Of a stretch of 64,000 nucleotides of DNA, positions 17,100 to 26,404 are shown in pieces. Source of the DNA: Clostridia bacterium. GTDB taxonomy: Bacteria; Bacillota; Clostridia; TANB77; CAG-508. Under the pieces are notes generated by a model. It ran no database searches, had not been told where the DNA came from, and worked only from the letters and a program-made list of their open reading frames with translations. Both the position numbers and the translations under genes were made by a program. The stretch covers positions 1 through 64,000 of the forward strand of contig JAFTJF010000010.1 in the NCBI GenBank assembly GCA_017456555.1, given 5' to 3'. Position 1 is the first letter of the stretch. Each line of letters begins with the position of its first letter.

Positions 17100-17128
17100 T
17101 TGAAATTATATATTTATAATAGTATAAT
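17100..17128 (+). promoter_or_regulatory. Sigma-A promoter of murC
   Basis: TTGAAA (17100-17105), a 17-base spacer and a perfect TATAAT (17123-17128) lie 26 bases before the murC ATG. The ribosome-binding site AGGAGG is at 17143-17148. Confidence 0.8.
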
Positions 17129-17153
17129 GGCTATAATATTTTAGGAGGCAACT

Positions 17154-18545
17154 ATGAATTTAGAGATATCAGATTTAAAAAAATATAAACATATTCACCT
17201 TATTGGAATTGGCGGAATCAGCATGAGTGCTATTGCTGAAACTTTAAAAAATTGGAATTTCACTGTAACTGGTTCTGATTTAAATCAAAGCCAAATTACA
17301 GATAATTTAAATAAACATGGAATAAAAACTACAATAGGTCATGATTTAGAAAATTCAAAAAAGGCTGATCTTATTGTTTTTTCTGCCGCAATAAATGATT
17401 CTGATCCAGAAATAATTCTTGCAAAAGAAAATAATATTCCTTTAGTTGGTAGAGGTGAATTTGTTGGTTATTTAACAAAGCTTTATAAAGAAACTATTTG
17501 TATTTCTGGTACTCATGGAAAAACAACAACAACTTCTATGATTTCTATTTGTTTTGTAAATGCAGAAAAAGATCCAACAATTGAAGTGGGTGCTTTACTA
17601 AGAAATATTGGTGGTAATTATAGAGTTGGAAATAGTGAATATTTTATTTTAGAATCTTGTGAATATAAAGGAAACTTTTTAAAATTCTTCCCAAAAACAG
17701 AAGTAATTTTAAATATAGATAATGATCATTTAGATTATTACAAAACTTTTGATAATATCGTAAAAACTTTTAAAGATTTTTCTTCTCTTTTAGATGAAGA
17801 TGGTCTTTTAGTTACAAATGCAGATGATGAAAATTGTTATAATTTGAAAAATATTGTAAAATCTCAATTTATTTCTTATGGTATTGAAAATGAAAAAGCA
17901 GACTTTTTAGCAAAAAATATTTCTTATGATGAAAATGGTTTTGCAAAATTTGATATTTATAAAAAAGGCGAATTTTATATAACAATACAATTATCTGTGG
18001 CTGGAAAACACAACATCTTAAATGCTCTTGCATGTGCTGCTGTTTGTGATTTCTACGGAATTGAAAAAGAAATTATTCGTGATTCATTAAAAGAATTTAC
18101 TGGTGCTGAACGTAGACTTGAATTTAAAGGCAAATTAAATGATTCTGTTTCTATTTTTGATGATTATGCTCATCATCCAACAGAAATAAAAGCAACAGCA
18201 AATGCAATAAAAAATAAAACTTATAACGAATCTTGGGTTATTTTTCAACCTCATACTTATAGTAGAACAAAATTATTATTAGATGATTTTGCTGATGCAA
18301 TTTCAAACTTTGATAATATAATAATTTTAGATATATATGCTGCTCGTGAACAAAACACTTTCAATATTTCTTCTGAAGATTTGGTAAATAAAATAAATTC
18401 TTTGGGAAAAATAGCAACTTATATGCCTAATTTTGACGAAGTCATAGAATATGTAAAATCAAATGTAAAAGACAAAGATATTATTATCACTCTTGGAGCT
18501 GGAACTGTTACAAATATTGGTCCAATGCTACTTGAAAGTAAATAA
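17154..18545 (+). CDS. murC: UDP-N-acetylmuramate--L-alanine ligase
   Basis: MurC joins L-Ala to UDP-MurNAc in cytoplasmic peptidoglycan precursor synthesis. The N-terminal Rossmann motif HLIGIGGISMSAIAE is at 15-29, the ATP-binding GTHGKTTTT at 119-127, followed by E-V-G-A-L, the N-x-D-x-D-H-L-D-Y-Y block near 195 and the C-terminal D-D-Y-A-H-H-P-T-E and Q-P-H-T-Y-S-R-T motifs. At 463 residues it is full length. It is transcribed alone from a good promoter and ends at a strong terminator. Confidence 0.97.
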   Translation: MNLEISDLKKYKHIHLIGIGGISMSAIAETLKNWNFTVTGSDLNQSQITDNLNKHGIKTTIGHDLENSKKADLIVFSAAINDSDPEIILAKENNIPLVGRGEFVGYLTKLYKETICISGTHGKTTTTSMISICFVNAEKDPTIEVGALLRNIGGNYRVGNSEYFILESCEYKGNFLKFFPKTEVILNIDNDHLDYYKTFDNIVKTFKDFSSLLDEDGLLVTNADDENCYNLKNIVKSQFISYGIENEKADFLAKNISYDENGFAKFDIYKKGEFYITIQLSVAGKHNILNALACAAVCDFYGIEKEIIRDSLKEFTGAERRLEFKGKLNDSVSIFDDYAHHPTEIKATANAIKNKTYNESWVIFQPHTYSRTKLLLDDFADAISNFDNIIILDIYAAREQNTFNISSEDLVNKINSLGKIATYMPNFDEVIEYVKSNVKDKDIIITLGAGTVTNIGPMLLESK

Positions 18546-18563
18546 TTTAATTATAAAAAAATA

Positions 18564-18600
18564 AATGTAGACACCATTTGGAGTGTCTACATTATTTTTT
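18564..18600 (+). terminator. Bidirectional terminator between murC and the pilus operon
   Basis: The stem AATGTAGACAC / GTGTCTACATT (18564-18593) is followed by ATTTTTT on the plus strand and preceded by an A-run that gives a T-run on the minus strand. It ends murC and may also end the long minus-strand operon whose last gene stops at 18650. Confidence 0.88.
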
Positions 18601-18649
18601 ACTATACTGAAACTCTTTTTTGTATTATATTAACTATAAATTTTTCCAA

Positions 18650-20122
18650 TTACATATCTTTATCACTTACTCTTTCATAGATTGAGAATTTGTCATCTTG
18701 ATATATAAGATTCCAATCTTCATCTTCTGAAATATATATTGTTATTAATTCTTCATTATATAGTAATGCATGGGTTATATTATATTTATCAAATACTTTA
18801 CTATAATGTGTAGAGCCATAGCAAGCTTCCCACCAATCATTTAATATTGTTGTTCCTGGATTAAATTCTTCTGTAAAAACTCCAGAACGTGAGTCTATAA
18901 ATGCTTTTATTCCGTTCAATTCTAAGTAACTTCCAAAATTAAAATGATTATATATTTTCATATTTTCTAAATCAACATTATTTAATATATAATTGGTTGC
19001 ATTAACTGGATAGTTTACAGTGTCTACATAATCGTATATTAATTTAGCATATAATCTATTAATTGAAGTAATTCCTATAGCTATATATATCATAGTTACA
19101 ATTAATATTTTTATTTTATTATTAATTTTTATATTCTCAGCTTTATTTTCTTTTATAAAATCATTAATCATTCTTATTATTCCAATAGACGAAATTAAAT
19201 AAAAGAAAAATATAGTTCTATATGTTACTAATGACATTAACGCAAAGCCCAAAATAAAAAATCCATCAGTTATTTTCAATTTAGTTTTTGTAAACATCAT
19301 TACAAAAATTGATATAATTAACATCATCCAAAAATAAAATTCTTCTGTTATATCTATTGGTTGTAATTCTGTTATAATATCTATTGAAATTCCTCCCATT
19401 GCTTTAAACATATCTGTATATGGAGAAACTCCTTTTGGTGTGCAAAAACTAAATATTATTCCTAATATTAAAGCTATAATTAATTTTTTAATATTTCTGT
19501 TTTCTATTACAATATTTTCATTAATATTTATTTTTAATTTTGCTAAAATAAATTCTGCTATATATGGCAAAAATATTACAAAATACATTGGAAACACTGA
19601 TGCATGAACATTTACCAATAATAGTGGTATTACTGATAAAATTACAAAATATCTATTTTTATTGGTTTCCAACATTTTTTCTATTACATAAAATTCGAGT
19701 ATAAATAACAAGAAAGAAACAACTTGTGATCTAGCTGCAATAGCATTTCTTGAAGCATACATTATAAACAAGGTTATAAGAAAAGATATATATTTATTTT
19801 TTGTTATTTTATTTATTATATAATAATATAAAATACCTTGTAATGATGCTATAAACATTACAAATACATATATTCCTGTATAACCAAAATTATTGTTTAT
19901 TATTGCTATTATTGCATCAAACAACCATCTTGAATTAGTATATTCTAATCCTTCATGCCAAACTAAATGCTCTTCTGTTTCTACTCCATGTTCTAGAACT
20001 CTATTCCCTATTACTATTGTAAAAAATGTATCATTTTGAAATTCTTTTGGAGTAATAGAAATTATAAAGCAAATAATTAATAAAACTTGTATTACATGTA
20101 TTATTATATTTTTATTTTTCAT
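18650..20122 (-). CDS. Polytopic GT-C-like membrane protein, last gene of the pilus operon
   Basis: This 490-residue protein has about ten transmembrane helices. After the first helix comes an outside loop with N-D-T-F-F-T-I-V-I-G-N-R-V-L-E-H-G and then N-S-R-W-L-F-D-A. That matches the layout of GT-C membrane glycosyltransferases, which put an acidic residue and the acceptor site in the first periplasmic loop. The C-terminal about 110 residues form a soluble tail with F-I-D-S-R-S-G-V-F and W-N-L-I-Y-Q-D-D-K. A role in glycosylating a surface protein, perhaps the pilins, is inference from location. An AAAGG sits about 30 bases before the ATG with a small hairpin between them. Confidence 0.6.
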   Translation of the reverse strand: MKNKNIIIHVIQVLLIICFIISITPKEFQNDTFFTIVIGNRVLEHGVETEEHLVWHEGLEYTNSRWLFDAIIAIINNNFGYTGIYVFVMFIASLQGILYYYIINKITKNKYISFLITLFIMYASRNAIAARSQVVSFLLFILEFYVIEKMLETNKNRYFVILSVIPLLLVNVHASVFPMYFVIFLPYIAEFILAKLKININENIVIENRNIKKLIIALILGIIFSFCTPKGVSPYTDMFKAMGGISIDIITELQPIDITEEFYFWMMLIISIFVMMFTKTKLKITDGFFILGFALMSLVTYRTIFFFYLISSIGIIRMINDFIKENKAENIKINNKIKILIVTMIYIAIGITSINRLYAKLIYDYVDTVNYPVNATNYILNNVDLENMKIYNHFNFGSYLELNGIKAFIDSRSGVFTEEFNPGTTILNDWWEACYGSTHYSKVFDKYNITHALLYNEELITIYISEDEDWNLIYQDDKFSIYERVSDKDM

Positions 20123-20163
20123 TTTAATTTTTATTAGAAATTAATCTAATTACCTTTCTTATT

Positions 20164-21219
20164 TTATTTATATATTATTGTTCTAAAAGCTAATTTTGAC
20201 ACTACTGTAAAAAAGTTTTCATCTTCTTGAATTGAAAATCTATCAAATTTTTCAATATCATATCCAAAATCTAATACATATTCTTGAATTTCATCTGATA
20301 TTTCATACGGAAAACCTCTTACTATTACATTTGAATATGTGGTTTCTGAAGTAATTTCCATTATATTATCTGTAAAATCATATATGTTATTATAAGCACT
20401 TCTACCTGATAAAGTTTTTTCACTATTTTCCATATCTATTATATTGGCTTTTATTTCATTATTTTCAGTTATCCATGTTAAGGCTGTATCATAGGCGTAA
20501 CCATTTATTAAATCACAATTTATATTATCATACATTGTTTCAATAATTTTATTTGCTTCTGCTTTATTAAGATTTGCCCAAACTTCTACTCCTTTTTTTG
20601 AAACAGGTTTATCATTTTCTTTTCCTATTTCAAATCTTGAAATATAAAAACCTCCGTTTTCTAAAGCACTTTTTATAAATTCTTCATATTCATCATTATT
20701 GCAAAGATCTTTGCTTATAAAATCTTGTGTTGACCAAATTTTTCTTTCAAGTTTTGGAATTTCTAAATTATCTTTATTTGTACAAGGAACCCAAACATAT
20801 TGATTTTGATTTGAATCTTGAATTACAAAACCAGAATTCCACTCCCCTTCAACATATGTGAAACCTTCTGGAATATATGGTTCATTATATTTTTGATTTT
20901 TATAATTTAAATTTATTTTTTCATTGTAATATTTATTTTCTTTTGCAATTAATTCATCATATCTTTCATATAGTTTGTCATTTTCTTTAGCTATTTTATA
21001 CCAGTTTATATTATTTATTAATCCATTTATTTGACCATATATATAATAAATAAAACAAGCAATTAAACAAATTAAAATAAATATAATTATACATTTTATT
21101 AATTTATTATCTTTATATTTTTCTAATTTTTGTGATAATGTTTTTAAATTTTTTATTACATATATAAAAATTACTATACAAGCTATTGCAATTCCTAATA
21201 AAACAATTGTACTATTCAT
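20164..21219 (-). CDS. Membrane-anchored protein with formylglycine-enzyme-like (SUMF) ectodomain
   Basis: An N-terminal transmembrane helix (about 4-24) and a second one (about 42-66) precede an outside domain (about 110-351). Blocks there match the FGE-sulfatase/SUMF fold as it occurs in Clostridia: YVEGEWNSGFVIQD, GGFYISRFEIG, PVSKKGVEVW, NGYAYDTALTWI, a G-R-S-A-Y-N-N-I-Y-D-F-T-D-N-I-M-E block and a final F-R-T-I-I. The catalytic cysteine pair of true formylglycine-generating enzymes is not evident, so it is probably a binding or structural version. It sits between spoIVB and the GT-C-like gene. GAGG lies five bases from the ATG. Confidence 0.65.
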   Translation of the reverse strand: MNSTIVLLGIAIACIVIFIYVIKNLKTLSQKLEKYKDNKLIKCIIIFILICLIACFIYYIYGQINGLINNINWYKIAKENDKLYERYDELIAKENKYYNEKINLNYKNQKYNEPYIPEGFTYVEGEWNSGFVIQDSNQNQYVWVPCTNKDNLEIPKLERKIWSTQDFISKDLCNNDEYEEFIKSALENGGFYISRFEIGKENDKPVSKKGVEVWANLNKAEANKIIETMYDNINCDLINGYAYDTALTWITENNEIKANIIDMENSEKTLSGRSAYNNIYDFTDNIMEITSETTYSNVIVRGFPYEISDEIQEYVLDFGYDIEKFDRFSIQEDENFFTVVSKLAFRTIIYK

Positions 21220-21288
21220 AATTACCTCTTTTTCTATAATGCTATTTAAGGTTTTACATTTGAAATGATTATATAAATATATATTTTT

Positions 21289-22491
21289 TTAGTCAATAGT
21301 TTTACTTAATTCTTTTACCATCAAATCCGCAAATATAGCATATCCTACGCTTGGATCCGATACTAAAACATTGGTTATTGCTCCTATAAATTTTCCATTT
21401 TGAATGATAGGTGCTCCTGATAATCCTCTTATGATCCCACCAGTCTCTTCTAATAATTTTTCATCTACAATTTTTATTAACATACTCTTATTATTATAAT
21501 CATTATCTATATAAATCTTTTCTATTTCTATTTCATATTCATTTACAGTATTATTTTCATTAAAAGCACACAGTACCGTAGCTTTTCCTTCTTTTATTTC
21601 ATTTCTTAATGCTATTTCAATTGCTTTTGAAGAATCTATATTCAAAGCTGTTATATTATTTAATTTACCATATACACCAAATTGTGTATTTTTTCTTATA
21701 TCTCCTATTGTTTGACTATTAATTATTGTTCCTTTTATTTCACCTGGAACTCCATTTTCACCTTTTTTTAATGATATAATTTTTGCTGTTACTAATTCAC
21801 CAGAATCTATATTTATTAAATTGTTTGTGTCAGTATCTGTAATTCCATGACCTAAAATTCCATATTCATTAGTTTCTGGTATATAAAAGCTCATGGTTCC
21901 AACTCCAGTTGCCGCATCTTTAACCCAAAGACCTATTTTATATTCACTTTCGTCTGTTTTAATTGGTTTTATATCTGTATTTATAATACTTCCATTTCTA
22001 AAAACAGTTAAATTTAATTCTTCTCCTTTTGATTCATTTACAATTCTTTTTAAATTATCTATATTTTCGACAATATTCTCATTAATTTTTAAAATTGTAT
22101 CTCCTGATTTTATATCAGTATTTTCATATGGCTTATTCAAAATATTATTAGTATCTTCTATTTCTGAAACTCCCACAACTAAAACGCCATTTGTATACAT
22201 TTTCAAGCCAATTATTTTTCCAACTGGAACAACTTTAGTATTTTTCATTTTAGTAATTACTACATCTTTTAAATTAATTTTACCAAATAATTTTATTTCT
22301 AGTTTACTTGTGTTAATATCATCATTAGAAGTTTCTGTAACTTCTATGAATTCAATTCCAAATATTTTTCTTGGCTCATATATTTCTCCCTCTAAAAGAA
22401 CAATATTATTTGGAATTAATGTTATAAAAGATACATAAATGTATAAATTTAACAACAAAAAAAAGGTTAATATAAATTTTATTTTCTTCAT
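21289..22491 (-). CDS. spoIVB: SpoIVB-type serine peptidase (family S55)
   Basis: SpoIVB is secreted from the forespore and triggers pro-sigma-K activation in spore formers. The 400-residue product has a signal anchor (about 6-26), a PDZ domain (about 88-175, including G-D-T-I-L-K-I-N) and an S55 peptidase domain. Its G-H-G-I-T-D block supplies His215, I-V-D-E-K-L-L supplies Asp343 and R-G-L-S-G-A-P-I-I supplies Ser358. The spacing among these equals that of the family triad, so the enzyme looks active. Unusually, it follows pilin-like genes rather than lying next to spo0A or recN. No Shine-Dalgarno is visible, so translation may be coupled to the gene 24 bases upstream. Confidence 0.9.
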   Translation of the reverse strand: MKKIKFILTFFLLLNLYIYVSFITLIPNNIVLLEGEIYEPRKIFGIEFIEVTETSNDDINTSKLEIKLFGKINLKDVVITKMKNTKVVPVGKIIGLKMYTNGVLVVGVSEIEDTNNILNKPYENTDIKSGDTILKINENIVENIDNLKRIVNESKGEELNLTVFRNGSIINTDIKPIKTDESEYKIGLWVKDAATGVGTMSFYIPETNEYGILGHGITDTDTNNLINIDSGELVTAKIISLKKGENGVPGEIKGTIINSQTIGDIRKNTQFGVYGKLNNITALNIDSSKAIEIALRNEIKEGKATVLCAFNENNTVNEYEIEIEKIYIDNDYNNKSMLIKIVDEKLLEETGGIIRGLSGAPIIQNGKFIGAITNVLVSDPSVGYAIFADLMVKELSKTID

Positions 22492-22515
22492 AAATTTATA
22501 TTAACCATTTTTATT

Positions 22516-24963
22516 TTATTTATAAATAATTCTTACATACTTTATTGCATCTTTAAATACTTTGTTTTGCTCATCCTTTGTTTCATTACCAGTGTAAGCA
22601 TCTGTATATGCAGTAGAATTTTCTGCTTGAGTTTCAAAATATAAATTTAAAGAACCACCTTCTAAAATAGAAGTACTTTGAGAAGCTGTTTTATTTGGAT
22701 CTAATCTAACTACAATTGTATTTTCCACTACAACATTTGATGAAAGTGAATATAATTCATCTGTAAAAAGATTTGCCGCATTTCCTAAACCAACTCTATA
22801 TTGAAGAACAGTTTCTTGTGGATTTGTTGTTTTTATTGTTCCAACTACCACTTCTATAGCTTTTATTTTTGATATTGGTAATGATGCTGATCTAGTAATA
22901 CCAGCTGGTGCAGTATCTTCATTATATATAATTTCATATCCTTGAGGAATATCTATTGCATTCATCTTATATAGATTATTTTTACATTTTCCAACACCTA
23001 TATAATATGCCTTTTTCAAAGTAGCATCTCCTGATGGGAAAACATTGTTTACTTCATAATTGCCATCATTTATACATTCATAACATGCATAATTTTTATG
23101 ATCATATCTATAAGATAATAATGAATTATGTTTGTTATATACTTTATCATATTTTGCTTCTTTTGAAGTAAATGCTATATATTCTCCTGAAGCGCTCGTC
23201 AATTTTGGACAATCTATTTTATGATATTCTGAACTTTCATTTGAAAATTTTTCTTTATCTACATAATAAACATCTTCTGTAGATACAGATATTTCATTAT
23301 TTGTACTAGATACTATCATATAATTATTATAAGTTTTTAAACCACAGTGATATCCTTGCAAGAAAGATACAATTGAAGGGTTTGTTAATATTTTTTGCCA
23401 CTCTTCACTTTCCATAACTGGCATAGCATAAGAACTTTGACCAGTTGTCATATTGTTATAAGTAGACATTGCTAAATTCAAATTATATTGTATAGAGTTT
23501 CTTATTACATTTAATTTATGTGTATAAAAAACAGAGTCTTCTGGTATATCTGTTACACCATTTGTTGTTGTTCCAGTAATCATAAATATTTGTGAGTCTG
23601 AATCAAATTTATATGTTAATTGTTCATTTCCATTTACTGTTCTATATTCTTGTCCTGAAATTTCAATTAAATATTTCTCCTGAACAACATTTAACGTATC
23701 TTGTACCCACTCTGTAAAAATTATACCTGTTACATAATATGTCATAGCTGACATTTTATCTAATTCATATTGTAATCTATTTATTTCAGCATTAGAATTT
23801 GTCATTACTTCTTCTAATTGAGCTAAAACATTATTAGTGTCAAAAGTTAATCCTGCATCTGTTATAACTTTCTTTACTTCATCAGCATCTTTTAACATAG
23901 CGCCAACTTGAATTGCTATTTTATAGTAATGAGCATTATCAATTCTAGTATTTAAAGTTACAATACTTTCACTAATTGATTCGTAGCTACCAGATCCACC
24001 TGATTTCAATTCAGTTCCGTCTGCTAAAACTAAAGTAATTTCTCTGCCTCGTTCAACTTCATTTTTAGCATCTTCTTGACTATATTTTTTTAAATCTACT
24101 ATATCGCCTGAATCAACATAACAATCTATAGGTAATAAATATCCAGATTTTGTATAATATACATTTCCTACATTACCTTCTATTGTAATATAGTTATCTA
24201 AAGTATAAACAACTGAAATATCAAAATCTGTACCTTTTTTATATCTTGCAGAATATGGCATATATGATTTTAAAACATTTTTTGTTTTTAATTCAGCCTC
24301 ATTTATATCAGTTGTATATTTATTAGGATCATCTTTTGATACATATAAAACTTGTCCATAATCATATTTTACAGCATCATGTCCTTCTATTTTTGTATAT
24401 TTCATATAATTATTTACATTTGAATAATCTGCATATTTTATATGAGTAGTACCACCTGTAGCACAAACCTCACATTCATCTTCTGATTCTTTTGTTGAAT
24501 GAGCTACTGTATAAGAATAAGTTGCATAATCACCATTTACAGTCACTCCCGCATCACCCACAGAAACAGCGTTTCCGTCTGCATCAGTTAACACTGTTGG
24601 CACTCTAGTTGGAGCATATATATAATATCCATCATATAGAGTATATAATAGTGATGGTACAAATGGTTCTATATAACTTTTACTTGCATTTGACATTCCT
24701 AAATTTGTCGCTAAAGTATTAATAAAGACATTTGAAGATGCATCTATTATTGTACGCAAAGAATCAGACACGGTTGATAAATCCTCATTTGCTGTATTAA
24801 TTTCAAATGCGGATAATGCATCACGTGTCGAATTCAATAATTTAGCGTCATATGTATTTTGCAAATTTATTGTTTCTACTTGCAATCTTATGTAATACGA
24901 TAATACTAAAATTAGTGGTAATACAATTAATGCAAATAGAACACTAACTCCTTGTAATTTCAT
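22516..24963 (-). CDS. Large pilin-like membrane protein (TadE/TadG-like)
   Basis: The 815-residue product has one N-terminal hydrophobic helix (about residues 5-25, opening MKLQGVSVLFALIVLPLIL) followed by a long amphipathic helix and a large mixed extracytoplasmic region. That resembles the large minor pilin TadG, with no cleavable leader. Several Cys pairs are present: C-E-V-C near 145, and C near 600, 635 and 638 (Y-A-C-Y-E-C). Two fragments (about 350-420 and 560-650) look helical and may be protein-binding. It sits last among the pilin-like genes, with AAAGGAAG 8-9 bases before the ATG, and is probably a tip or minor component. Confidence 0.6.
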   Translation of the reverse strand: MKLQGVSVLFALIVLPLILVLSYYIRLQVETINLQNTYDAKLLNSTRDALSAFEINTANEDLSTVSDSLRTIIDASSNVFINTLATNLGMSNASKSYIEPFVPSLLYTLYDGYYIYAPTRVPTVLTDADGNAVSVGDAGVTVNGDYATYSYTVAHSTKESEDECEVCATGGTTHIKYADYSNVNNYMKYTKIEGHDAVKYDYGQVLYVSKDDPNKYTTDINEAELKTKNVLKSYMPYSARYKKGTDFDISVVYTLDNYITIEGNVGNVYYTKSGYLLPIDCYVDSGDIVDLKKYSQEDAKNEVERGREITLVLADGTELKSGGSGSYESISESIVTLNTRIDNAHYYKIAIQVGAMLKDADEVKKVITDAGLTFDTNNVLAQLEEVMTNSNAEINRLQYELDKMSAMTYYVTGIIFTEWVQDTLNVVQEKYLIEISGQEYRTVNGNEQLTYKFDSDSQIFMITGTTTNGVTDIPEDSVFYTHKLNVIRNSIQYNLNLAMSTYNNMTTGQSSYAMPVMESEEWQKILTNPSIVSFLQGYHCGLKTYNNYMIVSSTNNEISVSTEDVYYVDKEKFSNESSEYHKIDCPKLTSASGEYIAFTSKEAKYDKVYNKHNSLLSYRYDHKNYACYECINDGNYEVNNVFPSGDATLKKAYYIGVGKCKNNLYKMNAIDIPQGYEIIYNEDTAPAGITRSASLPISKIKAIEVVVGTIKTTNPQETVLQYRVGLGNAANLFTDELYSLSSNVVVENTIVVRLDPNKTASQSTSILEGGSLNLYFETQAENSTAYTDAYTGNETKDEQNKVFKDAIKYVRIIYK

Positions 24964-24980
24964 TAATAACTTCCTTTATA

Positions 24981-25526
24981 TTAATAAGATCCATTAGCTG
25001 TTACAACACCTGAAGATTGTGCTGCAATTGTGTATACATCACTTCCTGAAATAGAATAAAATACACCTCTAATTGTTTGAGATAATGTTTTATTAGTATT
25101 TTTTACACTAACAGAAAAAATATCTCCTTCTTTCATTTTATAAACTCCATTTGAGTTGTATTTATTATCTTTATCCTCTAAAACTTCAACGATTTGAGAA
25201 GTATATACAGAGTAATAAACATTTTCACCAATTACAGTTCCTTGTGTCCATGCTGATTTTTTTCCAATGTTTTCATCTAATACTTTTACTTCCATTTCAA
25301 CATCGTATGAATTTCCTGTAGCAGCTATTGTTGTTACTAATTTGGTATAATTATCCATTGTTATTTTTCCAATTGTTCTTGAATTATCCACAAATTCAGC
25401 TGTTGCAGTTTGTACTGATAATTGTGATATATCATCACTTCTTTCAGATACTGATAATAATGGGAAAATAAACATTAAAACAGTTGCTAGTAATATTGCA
25501 ACAATTGTAATTAATGTATCACTCAT
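24981..25526 (-). CDS. Pilin-like protein with N-terminal helix
   Basis: This 181-residue protein starts MSDTLITIVAILLATVLMFI, so the hydrophobic helix begins at about residue 4 with no leader. A helical segment (about 25-60: S-V-Q-T-A-T-A-E-F-V-D-N-S-R) and a beta-rich outside domain follow. The A-T-A-E-F-V-D-x-x-R-x-x-G-K-I block recalls TadE-like minor pilins. The ribosome-binding site AAGGAGG is strong. It belongs to the pilus operon, between the split pilin and the 815-residue protein. No cysteine is present. Confidence 0.6.
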   Translation of the reverse strand: MSDTLITIVAILLATVLMFIFPLLSVSERSDDISQLSVQTATAEFVDNSRTIGKITMDNYTKLVTTIAATGNSYDVEMEVKVLDENIGKKSAWTQGTVIGENVYYSVYTSQIVEVLEDKDNKYNSNGVYKMKEGDIFSVSVKNTNKTLSQTIRGVFYSISGSDVYTIAAQSSGVVTANGSY

Positions 25527-25572
25527 ATAATTCTTCCTCCTTAAAATTTAAATTATTATGGTGTTGCTCCTT

Positions 25573-26034
25573 TTATGGTAGCATTGTATAAATTATTATA
25601 GTTTTATCTTTTGCACTTGCCCCAACAACTAAAGAATCTCCATCTTCTGTTTCTATTGTTTGACCTGTATATGAATAGTTAATAAATTCTTCTTTAAATT
25701 GTTTTGGGGGATTTGCTTTTATAGCTTGATAAAATTCATTATTTGTATAGTCTAGATATTTATCATTTATATATCCAGCTTTTCCATTAACAAATAAATC
25801 AATTCTTAATTTTACTAATTCTGGGTTACCTAACCATGGTGCTCCGTTTAAATAATATGATTTAAAATCCGTAGTTTTATTTCCAAAAACAGAGTTATAT
25901 GCATAATTTTGAATAGATGTAACTGTACCTCCTAATCCATTAGAGGTATCACCTATAGCTCCATTTGCTTTTCCTTCTAAATATACATCAAAAATTTGTA
26001 TTAATTCTCCGGCTAGCATCACAGATTTTAACAC
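25573..26034 (-). pseudogene. C-terminal part of a split pilin-like gene
   Basis: The frame encodes 153 residues with no membrane helix and no Shine-Dalgarno; its only starts are a GTG at 26034 and an ATG at 26019. It overlaps the end of the gene at 25988 in another frame. The first gene loses its sense after F-C-V-K-I, while this frame picks up with G-E-L-I-Q-I-F-D-V-Y-L-E-G. Joined by one frame change in about 25995-26035, the two make one pilin-like protein of about 265 residues, the size of the paralogues at 28129 and 28834. It could be a real mutation, a programmed shift or a sequencing error. Confidence 0.6.
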
Positions 26035-26368
26035 AGAAGTTTTCTTTATAATATCTATATAAGGTTGGAATTATTGTTTCAGCAGAAACAATTCTAGCAG
26101 TACCATTTGTTAATGAATCTTCATCAGTACTAAATGGATCACCACAATTGTCACAATATACATTTCTTGATGGATTTGCTTCTGAACAAGTAGAGCAATA
26201 TTTTACAAGCTCAACATTATCATAATATATTGTTGAGTCTGAATAAAAAGCTAATGTTTCTGAAGTTGAAGCAACCATAGAAAACATATATATAGCTAAT
26301 GATAAGGCAAACACCAAAACTATAACAGCAAATGCCATATTTAACGCTCTTGTTGCATTTTCATCCAT
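25988..26368 (-). CDS. Pilin-like protein with zinc ribbon, N-terminal part of a split gene
   Basis: This 126-residue product starts MDENATRALNMAFAVIVLVF; the helix spans about 8-32 with no leader. Directly behind it lies C-S-T-C then, ten residues later, C-D-N-C (Cys58, 61, 72, 75). This is a compact zinc ribbon, odd for an extracytoplasmic pilin. The last dozen residues (R-R-I-N-T-N-F) look out of frame compared with the 153-residue frame that overlaps it. It shares its N-terminal D/E-N-A-x-x-A pattern with the other small pilin-like proteins of the operon. Confidence 0.6.
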   Translation of the reverse strand: MDENATRALNMAFAVIVLVFALSLAIYMFSMVASTSETLAFYSDSTIYYDNVELVKYCSTCSEANPSRNVYCDNCGDPFSTDEDSLTNGTARIVSAETIIPTLYRYYKENFCVKICDASRRINTNF

Positions 26369-26404
26369 ACTTTTCCCTTTCTTATATAGTATTTATATTA
26401 AAGT

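Noticed and set aside
21893..22438. Plus-strand open frame of 181 codons opposite spoIVB
   Set aside because: No ribosome-binding site, no recognisable domain; the minus strand has a clear SpoIVB in the same span.
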